A stretch of 58,693 nt of DNA from Streptomyces sp. ISL-87 (GTDB lineage: Bacteria > Actinomycetota > Actinomycetes > Streptomycetales > Streptomycetaceae): NCBI RefSeq assembly GCF_018614095.1, contig NZ_JAGGOY010000037.1:1-58693 (forward strand), in the 5' to 3' direction. Positions 35,247-42,740 of the stretch are shown one piece after another. Position 1 is the stretch's first letter. The number at the start of each line of letters is the position of its first letter. Under the pieces are notes generated by a model that saw only the letters and a program-made list of their open reading frames with translations, ran no database searches and had not been told where the DNA came from. A program made the position numbers and the translations under genes.

Positions 35247-36412
35247 CGGAGTTCCTTCAGGCCGTGGTCCGTCAGCAGGTCGCGGGCGAGGGAGAGTTCG
35301 GCGGCGATGCCGTCGGCGAGCTGGTCCGCGTCGCGGGGGCGCAGCGCGGGCGGCAGCGCCTGCCAGGTGTACGTCTCCACTTCCAGATGCCGGGTCAGCG
35401 GCCGCTCGGCGCCCACGAGGGCGGCGAGGGACTCCTTGAGCACGGGGAGGGTGGACGTCAGGGGCGCCTCGGGCGGCGTGTGCAGGGGTACGTGGAAGTG
35501 GGCGCGCCACGGCGTCGTGTCGGGCAGCGTCCCGCCGGCCAGGGCGGGCCCGAGGTCGTCGGTGCCGAGCAGGCCGCACTCGCCGCGGGCGCGGGTCTGG
35601 TGCAGGAAACGCGGTTCGTCGAAGGCGGACAGCGCGGCGCGCACCTCGGGCCGGCCGGGGTGCTCGGCGTGCAGGGCCGCGGACAGCTGGGCCTTGACCA
35701 CGGGCACCCCGGCGGCGTCCAGGGCGGCGAGCGCGGTGTGCGGCTCCTCGAAGGAGGTGGCCAGGTGGCAGGTGTCGACGCAGATGCCGACGCGGTGGTG
35801 GCCGAGGCCGGTGAGCGGGCCGATGGCGTCGGCGGTGGTCTCCACCGCGCAGCCGGGCTCGGGCTCCAGGGCGACGCGGACGGAGCGGCCGCTCGCCTCG
35901 GCCAGGTCGTCGAGGCGTCCGGCGAGCTCGGCGAGGGCCGCGCCGGCGCGGGCCGCGCGGGGGCCGTCGTAGGCGGTGCGCCATGCCAGGGGCAGGGTGG
36001 AGATGGTGCCCTCGGCGGCGTCCTCGGGCAGCAGCGCGGTCAGGATCCGGGCGAGCGCCAGGGTGTAGTGGAGCCGCTCGGGGTCGGCCCAGTCGGGCCG
36101 GTAGACCCGGTACTTGACCTCCTCGGCGCCGAAGCCCCGGTAGGGGAAGCCGTTGAGGGTGACGACCTCGAGGCCGCGCCGGGTCAGTTCGGCGCGCAGG
36201 GCCCGCAGGGCGTGCGGGTCGGTGTCCAGGGTGCGGGCGGCGTCCTCGGCCAGCCACAGCCCGATGCCGAGGCGGTCGAGCCCCAGGCGGTGGCGCACCG
36301 GCTCGGCGTACGCGCCCAGCTGGGCGAGGACGCCGTCCAGGGTCTCGGCGGGGTGCACGTTGGTGCAGTACGCGAGGTGGACGACCGAGCCGTCGGGGTG
36401 GCGGAAGCGCAC
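35243..36412 (-). CDS. eboE: EboE-like metabolite traffic protein, xylose-isomerase-like TIM barrel
   Basis: A 389-aa TIM-barrel protein. It begins HLAYCTNVHPAETLDGVLAQ (residues 12-31), the hallmark opening of EboE, followed by GLWLAEDAARTL, VVTLNGFPYRGFG, ALEPEPGCAVE near 180 and GICVDTCHLATSFEEP near 212, which carry the usual metal-ligand positions of sugar-phosphate isomerase-like enzymes. Ebo proteins are needed in Nostoc to bring the scytonemin monomer to the periplasm; the chemistry of EboE is unknown. GTG 36412 lies 3 bp after the EboB stop. Confidence 0.85.
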   Translation of the reverse strand: MRFRHPDGSVVHLAYCTNVHPAETLDGVLAQLGAYAEPVRHRLGLDRLGIGLWLAEDAARTLDTDPHALRALRAELTRRGLEVVTLNGFPYRGFGAEEVKYRVYRPDWADPERLHYTLALARILTALLPEDAAEGTISTLPLAWRTAYDGPRAARAGAALAELAGRLDDLAEASGRSVRVALEPEPGCAVETTADAIGPLTGLGHHRVGICVDTCHLATSFEEPHTALAALDAAGVPVVKAQLSAALHAEHPGRPEVRAALSAFDEPRFLHQTRARGECGLLGTDDLGPALAGGTLPDTTPWRAHFHVPLHTPPEAPLTSTLPVLKESLAALVGAERPLTRHLEVETYTWQALPPALRPRDADQLADGIAAELSLARDLLTDHGLKELR

Positions 36413-36415
36413 CGG

Positions 36416-37366
36416 TCACGCCCCGGCGGGGACGGGCCGGGCGGTCGCGGAGGTCGCGGAGGTCGCGGAGGTCGTGGAGGTCGCGGAGGTCGCGGGCGGC
36501 TTGGGGGCCCCGGTGGTCTTGGGGGCCCCGCGCAGGATCGAGTTGCCCTCGTGGGTGGCCCCGGCGGCGGGCGCCTCCAGGCGCAGGCGGCCGCTGAGGG
36601 AGTAGAAGGCGACGGGGTTGCGCCACAGCACCAGGTCCACGTCGTCCTCGGTGAACCCGGCCGCGAGCATGGCCTCGCCTACCTTGCGGGTCTTGAGCGG
36701 GTCGCTCTTGCCCCAGTCGGCGGCGGAGTTGACCAGCACCTTCTCGGGCCCGAACTCCTTGAGGACGGCGACCATGCGCTCCTCGTCCATCTTGGTGTCC
36801 GGGTAGACGGAGAAGCCGAGCCAGGCGCCGCTGTCCTTGGCGTCCTTGACCGTGGACTCGTTGAGGTGGTCCAGGAGGGAGCGTTCGATGCCGAGGGCGG
36901 AGGCGCGGACCACGTCGATGGTGCGGCGCAGGCCCTCCAGCTTGTCCCGGTGCGGGGTGTGCACGAGGGCGGGCAGGCCGTGGTCGGCGGCGAGCTGGAG
37001 CTGGAGCTCCATGGCGATGTCCTCGGCCGGCGTCATCGAGTCGTAGCCGATCTCGCCGACGGCGACGACCTGGTCCTTGGCCAGGTAGCGGGGCAGTTCG
37101 TCCAGCACCGGGGTGCAGCGCGGGTCGTTCGCCTCCTTGGGGTTGAGCGCGATGGTGCAGTGGTGGGAGATCCCGTACTGGGCGGCGCGGAAGGGCTCCC
37201 AGCCGAGCAGCGTGTCGAAGTAGTCGAAGAACGACGCCGGGGAGGTGCGGGGCTGGCCCAGCCAGAAGGACGGCTCCACGACCGCGCGGACGCCCGCCGC
37301 GTACATCGCCTCGTAGTCGTCGGTGGTCCGCGACGTCATGTGGATGTGCGGGTCGAAGATTCGCAT
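36416..37366 (-). CDS. eboB: EboB-like TatD-family metal-dependent hydrolase
   Basis: A 316-aa TatD-type amidohydrolase: FDPHIHMTSRT near 4-14 gives the His-x-His pair, ALNPKEAND, AVGEIGYDSMTP near 105 the bridging Glu, LVHTPHRDK near 135 a further His pair, and NSAADWGKSDP near 210 the Asp. It fits EboB. The C-terminal 20 or so residues are a Ser/Thr/Ala repeat (ATSATS type) coded by a 9-bp microsatellite (36440-36495), outside the catalytic domain. It lies between EboA and EboE with gaps of 5 and 3 bp. Confidence 0.82.
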   Translation of the reverse strand: MRIFDPHIHMTSRTTDDYEAMYAAGVRAVVEPSFWLGQPRTSPASFFDYFDTLLGWEPFRAAQYGISHHCTIALNPKEANDPRCTPVLDELPRYLAKDQVVAVGEIGYDSMTPAEDIAMELQLQLAADHGLPALVHTPHRDKLEGLRRTIDVVRASALGIERSLLDHLNESTVKDAKDSGAWLGFSVYPDTKMDEERMVAVLKEFGPEKVLVNSAADWGKSDPLKTRKVGEAMLAAGFTEDDVDLVLWRNPVAFYSLSGRLRLEAPAAGATHEGNSILRGAPKTTGAPKPPATSATSTTSATSATSATARPVPAGA

Positions 37367-37371
37367 GTCTC

Positions 37372-37968
37372 TTAGAGCTCCTCGGTCAGGGCGAGCAGGT
37401 GGCGCAGGTCCTCGGGGACCTCACGGCCGGCGGCGGTGCGCTCGGCGGCGTAGGCGGTGAGCATCCGGGCGAGTTCGCCGTCGCCGCGGGCGCGGTCGCC
37501 GAGACCGGCGACGACGGCCAGGGGCACGCCGGTGAACAGGCATTTGAGTACGGCGTGCCGCCAGGCGTGCGGCGACAAGTGCCGGGCCGCGTACGGGCCG
37601 ACGGCGGCGGCGACCAGGCTGGTGTCGTTGGCGCGGAGCGCGTCCTCGACCAGCGGCACGCCGTCGGCGGGGCCGAGGTCCAGGCTCGGCAGGGCGAGCA
37701 GGACGGCGCGGCGTTCGGCGGCCGTGCCCTGCCGGTAGAGCCGGGTGGTATCGGCGGGGCCGGGGCGGGCGGCGAGCAGGAGCAGTACGCGTGCCGCGTC
37801 GGGGTCTCCGCCGCCGCACCTGCGGCCGGCCTCGGCGAAGCGCAGCTCCCAGGCGGGGGCGTGGGCGGCGGCCTCGGCGCGGGCCGCGTCCAGCCAGTGG
37901 CGGGCGTCGTCGTCGAGCTCCTGGTACAGCTCGGTGTCGGGGTGGCCGGTGTACGGGGCGGCGGTCAT
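37372..37968 (-). CDS. eboA: EboA-family protein
   Basis: A 198-aa all-helical EboA-domain protein. Recognised by DALRANDTSLVAAAVGPYAA near 120 and HAWRHAVLKCLFTGVPLAVV near 147, then ELARMLTAYAAERTAAGREV. EboA has no known enzymatic activity but is the marker gene of the ebo cluster. ATG 37968 is preceded by TGGAGGGA and overlaps the stop of the sugar isomerase gene (ATGA). Confidence 0.85.
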   Translation of the reverse strand: MTAAPYTGHPDTELYQELDDDARHWLDAARAEAAAHAPAWELRFAEAGRRCGGGDPDAARVLLLLAARPGPADTTRLYRQGTAAERRAVLLALPSLDLGPADGVPLVEDALRANDTSLVAAAVGPYAARHLSPHAWRHAVLKCLFTGVPLAVVAGLGDRARGDGELARMLTAYAAERTAAGREVPEDLRHLLALTEEL

Positions 37969-38816
37969 CTCGTCCCTCCATTTCGCAAGAACCGCAGGGA
38001 CTGCGCGGCGAGTTCGGGCCCGGCGTGGGAGTGGCGGGGCAGTTCGACGACGGTCAGCCCCTGGTAGCCGGTGGCCGCCAGGGCGTCGAGCACGGGCGGG
38101 AAGTCGATCTCGCCGTCGCCGAAGGGCAGGTGCTCGTGGACCCCGCGGCGCATGTCCTCGATCTGCACGTGCCGCAGCCAGGGCGCCGCCTCGCGCACGC
38201 AGTCGGCCGGGGATTGCGGCTCCAGGCACTGGCAGTGCCCGATGTCGAGGGTCAGGCCGAGGAGGGCGGGGTCGGGGTCGCCGAGGTCTGCGCGCAGCCG
38301 GTGGAAGTCGGCGAGGGTGCCCAGCAGGTGGCCGGGCTCCGGTTCGATGGCGAGCGGTACGCCGCTGGCCTCGGCGGCGTCCAGGACCGGCCCGAGGGCC
38401 TCGCCCAGGCGCTTCCAGGCGGTGTCCTCGTCGACGCCGTCGGGCAGGATCCCGCTGAAGCAGTGCACGGCGTGCGCACCGAGCTCGGCGGCGATCCGCA
38501 CGGCCCGGACCAGCAGCCGGACGCGGGCCCCACGGGCGTCCGCGTCCGCGTCGAGCAGGGTGGGCCCGTGCTTGCGGCGCGGGTCGAGGACGTAGCGTGC
38601 GCCGGTCTCCACCGTCACCCCGAGCCCGAGCTCGGCGAGCCGCCGGGCGGTGCGGGCGGTGCGGGCGGCGAGGTCGGGGGCGAAGGGGTCCAGGTGCATG
38701 TGGTCGAGCGTCAGCCCGACCCCGTCGTAGCCGAGGTCGGCCAGCAGCGCGAGGGCGTCCTCCAGCCGCAGGTCGGTCAGCCCGTTGGTGCCGTATCCCA
38801 GGCGGAGCCGGCTCAT
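37965..38816 (-). CDS. sugar phosphate isomerase/epimerase-like protein in the ebo operon
   Basis: A 283-aa xylose-isomerase-like TIM barrel. RLGYGTNGLTDLRLEDAL near 5, LAIEPEPGHLLGTLADFHRL near 155, LTLDIGHCQCLEPQ near 192 and HVQIEDMRRGVHEHLPFGDG near 220 carry the metal ligands (Glu, Asp, His, Glu). It is a second member of this fold next to EboE but not the same type, and is not one of the six standard Ebo proteins I know. It could isomerise or open a cyclitol or sugar phosphate. It overlaps both neighbours by ATGA. Confidence 0.75.
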   Translation of the reverse strand: MSRLRLGYGTNGLTDLRLEDALALLADLGYDGVGLTLDHMHLDPFAPDLAARTARTARRLAELGLGVTVETGARYVLDPRRKHGPTLLDADADARGARVRLLVRAVRIAAELGAHAVHCFSGILPDGVDEDTAWKRLGEALGPVLDAAEASGVPLAIEPEPGHLLGTLADFHRLRADLGDPDPALLGLTLDIGHCQCLEPQSPADCVREAAPWLRHVQIEDMRRGVHEHLPFGDGEIDFPPVLDALAATGYQGLTVVELPRHSHAGPELAAQSLRFLRNGGTR

Positions 38817-40009
38817 GTGCAGCTCACCTTCCGCGCCACGCGGGCGGCGAGGGGCGCGAAGGCGACGGTCAGGATCGCCGCCCCGGGCGCGCCGGACCGG
38901 GCCATGAGCCCGCCTTGCAGCGGCATCATGGCGCGGATCCCCCCGCCGACCGCCCGCTGGGTGAGCGCGGGTGACGGATTGAGGGCGGCGTGGAAGAGCG
39001 GGCGCGCGAAGGTCAGCCCGTACCCGGCGGCCATCGCCACCCGGACGACGTCCGGCGCGACCCCGGCGGCCCGGGCACGCCAGCCCGACTCGTCCCCGGC
39101 GGCAACCCCGCCGCGCCGGGCACGCCGGCCCGAGGCGTCGCCGGCCGCAGCCCCACCGCGACGGGCACGCCGATCCGAGGCGTCGTCGGCGGCAACCCCA
39201 CCGCGACGGGCACGCCAGCCCGAGTCGTCCCCGGTGGCGGCCGCGGGGCGGCGGGCCAGGGCGGTGGAGAGGACGGCTGTCGCGGCGAGGGCCGCGAGGG
39301 GGGCGGTGGTAGAGCCGCCTTCGGCTTCGCGGCGGGAGACCACGGTGACGGCGCAGGTGTGGGCGCCCAGGACGGCTGCCGGGGCGAGGGCCGGGCGTAC
39401 GGATCCGGACACCGCGGCCGCGCCCAGCAGGAGGTCCAGAGAGCGGGCGGCCGCCATCGCCACCGGGCCCGCCTTGGTGTGCTTGAGCTTCAGGTCGTAC
39501 GCCCAGACCGTGGCGGCCAGCGGCACGGCGACCGCGAACGCGCCGCGGCCCGCCCGCGCCGCCAGGGCGAGGCCCGCAGCCGTGAGTACGCCGGCCGCCG
39601 CGAGGGCGGCCTCCGGACGGATGCGGCCCGAGGGCAGCGGCCGGTGCGGGCGCTCCAGCGCGTCCGTGTCCCGGTCCGCCCAGTCGTTGAGCGCCATCCC
39701 CGCCTCGTACAGGCACAGCGAGGCACCCACCGCCAGGGCGGTGCGCCCCCGGGGGGCCGCCCCGACGGCCGCGGCCCCCGCGAGGGCGTCGCCCGGCACC
39801 GTGAAAACGGCCGGAATCCTGAGCAGTTCCGCCCAGGCCCGGAGCCGCTCCCCGGCCGTGGGGCACGGGACGGCGGGCAGCGAGAGGGGCGCCGGCGTGG
39901 CCTTGGGACGGGCCTGCGGGGCGGGGCGCGTGCGCGGTGCCTCGCCGGCCGTGAAGCCCAGGCGCTGCGCCCACATCCGCACCGGGGGAAGGTGCGCGGG
40001 GGCGGTCAT
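38813..40009 (-). CDS. eboC: EboC-like UbiA-family prenyltransferase
   Basis: A 398-aa integral membrane prenyltransferase. The first Asp-rich motif is NDWADRDTDALERPHRPLPS (108-127) and the second region YDLKLKHTKAGP (171-182), with eight or so hydrophobic helices. UbiA enzymes move polyprenyl groups onto aromatic or, in DPPR synthase, polyols. Between helices about 6 and 7 sits a cytoplasmic loop of four 15-aa repeats (260-319, SGWRARRGGVAA type) coded by a 45-bp minisatellite; this is absent from usual family members. ATG 40009 overlaps the stop of the synthase gene. Confidence 0.8.
   Translation of the reverse strand: MTAPAHLPPVRMWAQRLGFTAGEAPRTRPAPQARPKATPAPLSLPAVPCPTAGERLRAWAELLRIPAVFTVPGDALAGAAAVGAAPRGRTALAVGASLCLYEAGMALNDWADRDTDALERPHRPLPSGRIRPEAALAAAGVLTAAGLALAARAGRGAFAVAVPLAATVWAYDLKLKHTKAGPVAMAAARSLDLLLGAAAVSGSVRPALAPAAVLGAHTCAVTVVSRREAEGGSTTAPLAALAATAVLSTALARRPAAATGDDSGWRARRGGVAADDASDRRARRGGAAAGDASGRRARRGGVAAGDESGWRARAAGVAPDVVRVAMAAGYGLTFARPLFHAALNPSPALTQRAVGGGIRAMMPLQGGLMARSGAPGAAILTVAFAPLAARVARKVSCT
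39053..39232. repeat. 45-bp coding minisatellite, four units
   Basis: Four in-frame 45-bp units within the UbiA-like gene encode Asp-x-Ser-x-x-Arg-Ala-Arg-Arg-Gly-Gly-x-Ala-Ala-type repeats. Units differ at a few positions. They form a strongly basic loop expected on the membrane surface. Confidence 0.8.
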
Positions 40010-41136
40010 CGGGACTCCCCCAGCAGCTCGCCGAAGGCCAGCAGCGCCTCGTACTGCTCCGGCAGGGCCGAGCTGCCGCCGTCGGGGTCCTTGAAGTAGA
40101 AGCCGAGTTCGGGGCGCGGCCCGGACAGGCCGCGCTCGTGGGCGCGGCTCACCAGCCGGGCCAGGTCCAGGACCAGCGGCGCGGCGAGCGCCGAGTCGCA
40201 GCCCTGCCAGATCGTCTGGAGCACCATCCGCGTGCCGAGGAACCCGTCGAACGCGACGTGGTCCCAGGCCGTCTTCCAGTCCCCGAGCGCCGGCACGTCG
40301 TCGATGTGCACCTCGCCCTCGGGTACCGAGCCCAGGTTGTCGGCGAGCACCCGCTCCTTGCCGGCGTTCTTCGCCGCCGCGGCCGCCGGGTCGGCCAACG
40401 CGGCCCCGTCGCCGCCGCCCAGCAGGTTCGTGCCCGACCAGGCCCGTACCTCCAGCGCCCGCTGGTGGAACATCGGCGCGAGTACGGCGCGCAGCAGCGT
40501 CTGCCCGGTCTTGCCGTCGCGGCCCGCGTACGGGAGGCCCGACGCCGCGGCCGGCGCGACGAGTTCCGGGTGGTTCAGCCCGGCCGATGGCGTGAAATTG
40601 ACGTAGGCGCAGCCGGCCTTCAGGGCCGCCGCCGCGTACAGGGAGCTGGCCGGCAGCGCGCCGGCGGCCGGGACCGGCTCGGTGGAGGCGACGTTCACGA
40701 CGACCGCGCGGGCGGCGCCGGTGGCGCGGACGAACTCCGCCATGTCCGCGGCGAAGGCGGCGATCAGTTCCTCGGGGCCGCGCTCGTCGCCCGGCTGCGG
40801 CCCGCCCGGGCGGATGCGCTCGTCGGCGGCGGCCAGTTCGGCCCGCACGGCGGCGGGCAGCCAGTGCGGCAGCACGCCCTGGGCGGCCAGTTCCTCCGCC
40901 CGCTTGGGCAGGGGGGCGACGCTCGTGTCGTGTCCGCCGAAGACCAGTGACGACAGCGCCGGCAGGCCGCTGCCGGCGAAGGCGGGGGTCTCGGTGACCA
41001 GTCCGGTGGGCGGCTGGAGCCCGGCCGCCAGTGCCGCGCAGCCCGCGACCGCCGTGGTGGCGACCGACCCGCGGGCCCCGACCAGCCACACGCCGGTCAG
41101 GCCTGCGGCGTGAGGGGTCTCGGTGTGAAGGGACAC
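40006..41136 (-). CDS. myo-inositol-1-phosphate-synthase-like enzyme
   Basis: A 376-aa NAD-dependent Inos-1-P_synth family protein. WLVGARGSVATTAVAG near 16 is the Rossmann motif, YVNFTPSAGLNHPEL near 190, GRDGKTGQTLLRAVLAP near 215, WSGTNLLGGGDG near 245 and KTAWDHVAFDGFLGTRM near 300 match the active-site segments. The family cyclises glucose 6-phosphate to inositol 1-phosphate by an aldol reaction. Standard ebo clusters carry instead EboD, a 3-dehydroquinate-synthase-like cyclase; this gene takes that place. GTG 41136 follows GGAGGC; it is the first gene of the long operon. Confidence 0.8.
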   Translation of the reverse strand: MSLHTETPHAAGLTGVWLVGARGSVATTAVAGCAALAAGLQPPTGLVTETPAFAGSGLPALSSLVFGGHDTSVAPLPKRAEELAAQGVLPHWLPAAVRAELAAADERIRPGGPQPGDERGPEELIAAFAADMAEFVRATGAARAVVVNVASTEPVPAAGALPASSLYAAAALKAGCAYVNFTPSAGLNHPELVAPAAASGLPYAGRDGKTGQTLLRAVLAPMFHQRALEVRAWSGTNLLGGGDGAALADPAAAAAKNAGKERVLADNLGSVPEGEVHIDDVPALGDWKTAWDHVAFDGFLGTRMVLQTIWQGCDSALAAPLVLDLARLVSRAHERGLSGPRPELGFYFKDPDGGSSALPEQYEALLAFGELLGESR

Positions 41137-41342
41137 GGGCAGCCTCCATGGACGTCGGCGCAAGTCGATGCCCGGCCAGGATGCCGAGCCGCCCGGCTCC
41201 AAGACGCCCTTCTCCAGCGGCTGTCGAGCGGCGTCCGAGCCGCTTCCCATCGGGGCCCCGCCGCGTCGCGGCCCCGGCCGCCGCAGGCCACGAGCGGCGA
41301 GCACGCCCGCCCGGCCACGCACAGCCGACGGCCCCCACGGCC

Positions 41343-41380
41343 GACGGCCCCCGCCGGTCCAGGGACCGGCGGGGGCCGTC
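41343..41380 (-). terminator. perfect 18-bp hairpin terminator
   Basis: GACGGCCCCCGCCGGTCC (41343-41360), a 2-base loop and the exact complement (41363-41380) lie 28 bp after the stop of the ScyD/E-like gene. 41137-41342 contains the putative promoter of the ebo operon and no gene. Confidence 0.88.
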
Positions 41381-41408
41381 GAGGGAGCGTGCGCGGTGCG
41401 CGCAGCCG

Positions 41409-42500
41409 TCAGTAGTGCACCTTCACCAGTTCGCCGCTGGTGCCGACGGTCTTGTTGGTGACGTACACGTCGCCGTACGCGTCGACCGCGAGGCCGGTCG
41501 GCTGGAGCAGCTTGTCACCGGTCGGGATCTCGTGGACCGCCTTGGTGAGCGTGTTGATCTCGGTCAGCGCGCCCGCCGACGGCGGGCCCATCAGGGTGGA
41601 CTTGCTGTACGTCAGGGCGAGCAGGTCGCCCTTCCAGTCGAACTCCAGGTCGATCACGTTGGTCAGGCCGGTCACGAAGACCTCGGGCTGCTTGCCCGGC
41701 TCGACCTTCCAGATGCGCGAGGCGCCCACGTTGCCGCCGCTCATGTCGGCGATGTAGAGGGTGCCGTCCCAGTCCTTGACGATGCCGGTCGGCACCGACT
41801 CGGCGGCGGTGCCGTTTGCCAGCTGGTTCTTGGGCAGGACGTACGCGGTGGAGGTGGTGGCGTCGCTGGCGCCGCGGACCACGTCGTTGGCGGCGGCGTC
41901 GGTGATCAGCCAGCCGGAGCCGCTGCGGACGAAGCCCATCGCGTTGGCGTTGATGTCGCCGCCGTCCGGGTTCAGGCGGGTCTCGTGGTCGACGAGGTCG
42001 GCGAGGATCTTGCCGTCGCGGGTACGGGCGAGCGTGCCCAGCGTCTTCGCGTTCGCGCCGAGCGCGGTGCGGTCGGCGGTGGTGCGGTTGCCGCCGAAGT
42101 TACTGAGGTAGGTGTAGCCGCCGTTCGGGTCGGGCACGACCTCGACGGGGCCGCTGGCGATGACCGGGGCGCCGGTCGCCGCGCCCGCGGCGACGGAGGA
42201 GAGGCCCGTCACGACACGGCCCTTGGTGCTGCCCTTGACCTTGTAGATGGCGCCGGTGGCGCCCGCGCACTGGACGCCGGCGGCGCAGCCCACCAGGCCC
42301 TCGCCGGCCTCCGCCACGAGCACGGTGCCGTCGTACAGCGCGGTGACGCCGCGGGGGTTCTTCAGCCCGGTGGCGATGACTTCCAGAACCGCGTCGTCCG
42401 TGGTGGCCTGAGCCGGGCCGGACAGCAGCGGCGCGACGACGATGCCGGCCGCGCCCGCCGCCAGGAGGGCCTTCTTCCAGGACTTGCGTGAACTCGACAT
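41409..42500 (-). CDS. secreted ScyD/ScyE-like beta-propeller protein
   Basis: A 363-aa protein with a Sec signal peptide (residues 1-32, cut near AQA) and a six-bladed NHL-type propeller: VIATGLKNPRGVTALYDGTV near 40, YTYLSNFGGNRTT near 128, VPTGIVKDWDGTLYIADMSG near 238, VTGLTNVIDLEFDWKGDLLA near 276 and TGLAVDAYGDVYVTNKTVG near 335. It matches the family annotated ScyD/ScyE. In Nostoc, ScyE acts in the periplasm on the scytonemin monomer delivered by the Ebo proteins. Here it sits directly upstream of an ebo operon. AGGGAGAG precedes the ATG at 42500. Confidence 0.75.
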   Translation of the reverse strand: MSSSRKSWKKALLAAGAAGIVVAPLLSGPAQATTDDAVLEVIATGLKNPRGVTALYDGTVLVAEAGEGLVGCAAGVQCAGATGAIYKVKGSTKGRVVTGLSSVAAGAATGAPVIASGPVEVVPDPNGGYTYLSNFGGNRTTADRTALGANAKTLGTLARTRDGKILADLVDHETRLNPDGGDINANAMGFVRSGSGWLITDAAANDVVRGASDATTSTAYVLPKNQLANGTAAESVPTGIVKDWDGTLYIADMSGGNVGASRIWKVEPGKQPEVFVTGLTNVIDLEFDWKGDLLALTYSKSTLMGPPSAGALTEINTLTKAVHEIPTGDKLLQPTGLAVDAYGDVYVTNKTVGTSGELVKVHY

Positions 42501-42740
42501 GTCTCTCCCTAGTCGGCGCTCCCCCGTATGTCCGGGAGCGGTTGTGAAACCTGCGCCAAGATAGGCGAGAAATAGTCTGTGTATAACTGCAGAATTTCCG
42601 CGGTTGAACAGAAGGAACGCGCACGCCAGGGGAATTCGAGTACGACTCCAGGGCGCGTCGAGTCGTTTGCCTATCGTGGTAGTAACGGGTCCCTTCCGGC
42701 GGTTGGGACAGAATTCACGCTGCTGCCATGGAGGAATCGC
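42501..42740. promoter_or_regulatory. divergent promoter region
   Basis: A 240-bp AT-richer gap between the ScyD/E-like gene (-) and the methyltransferase homologue (+). It contains stretches such as AGTCTGTGTATAACTGCAGA near 42572-42592. Both genes must start here, and a shared regulator, perhaps the JadR1-like protein, is possible. No exact operator is identified. Confidence 0.4.
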
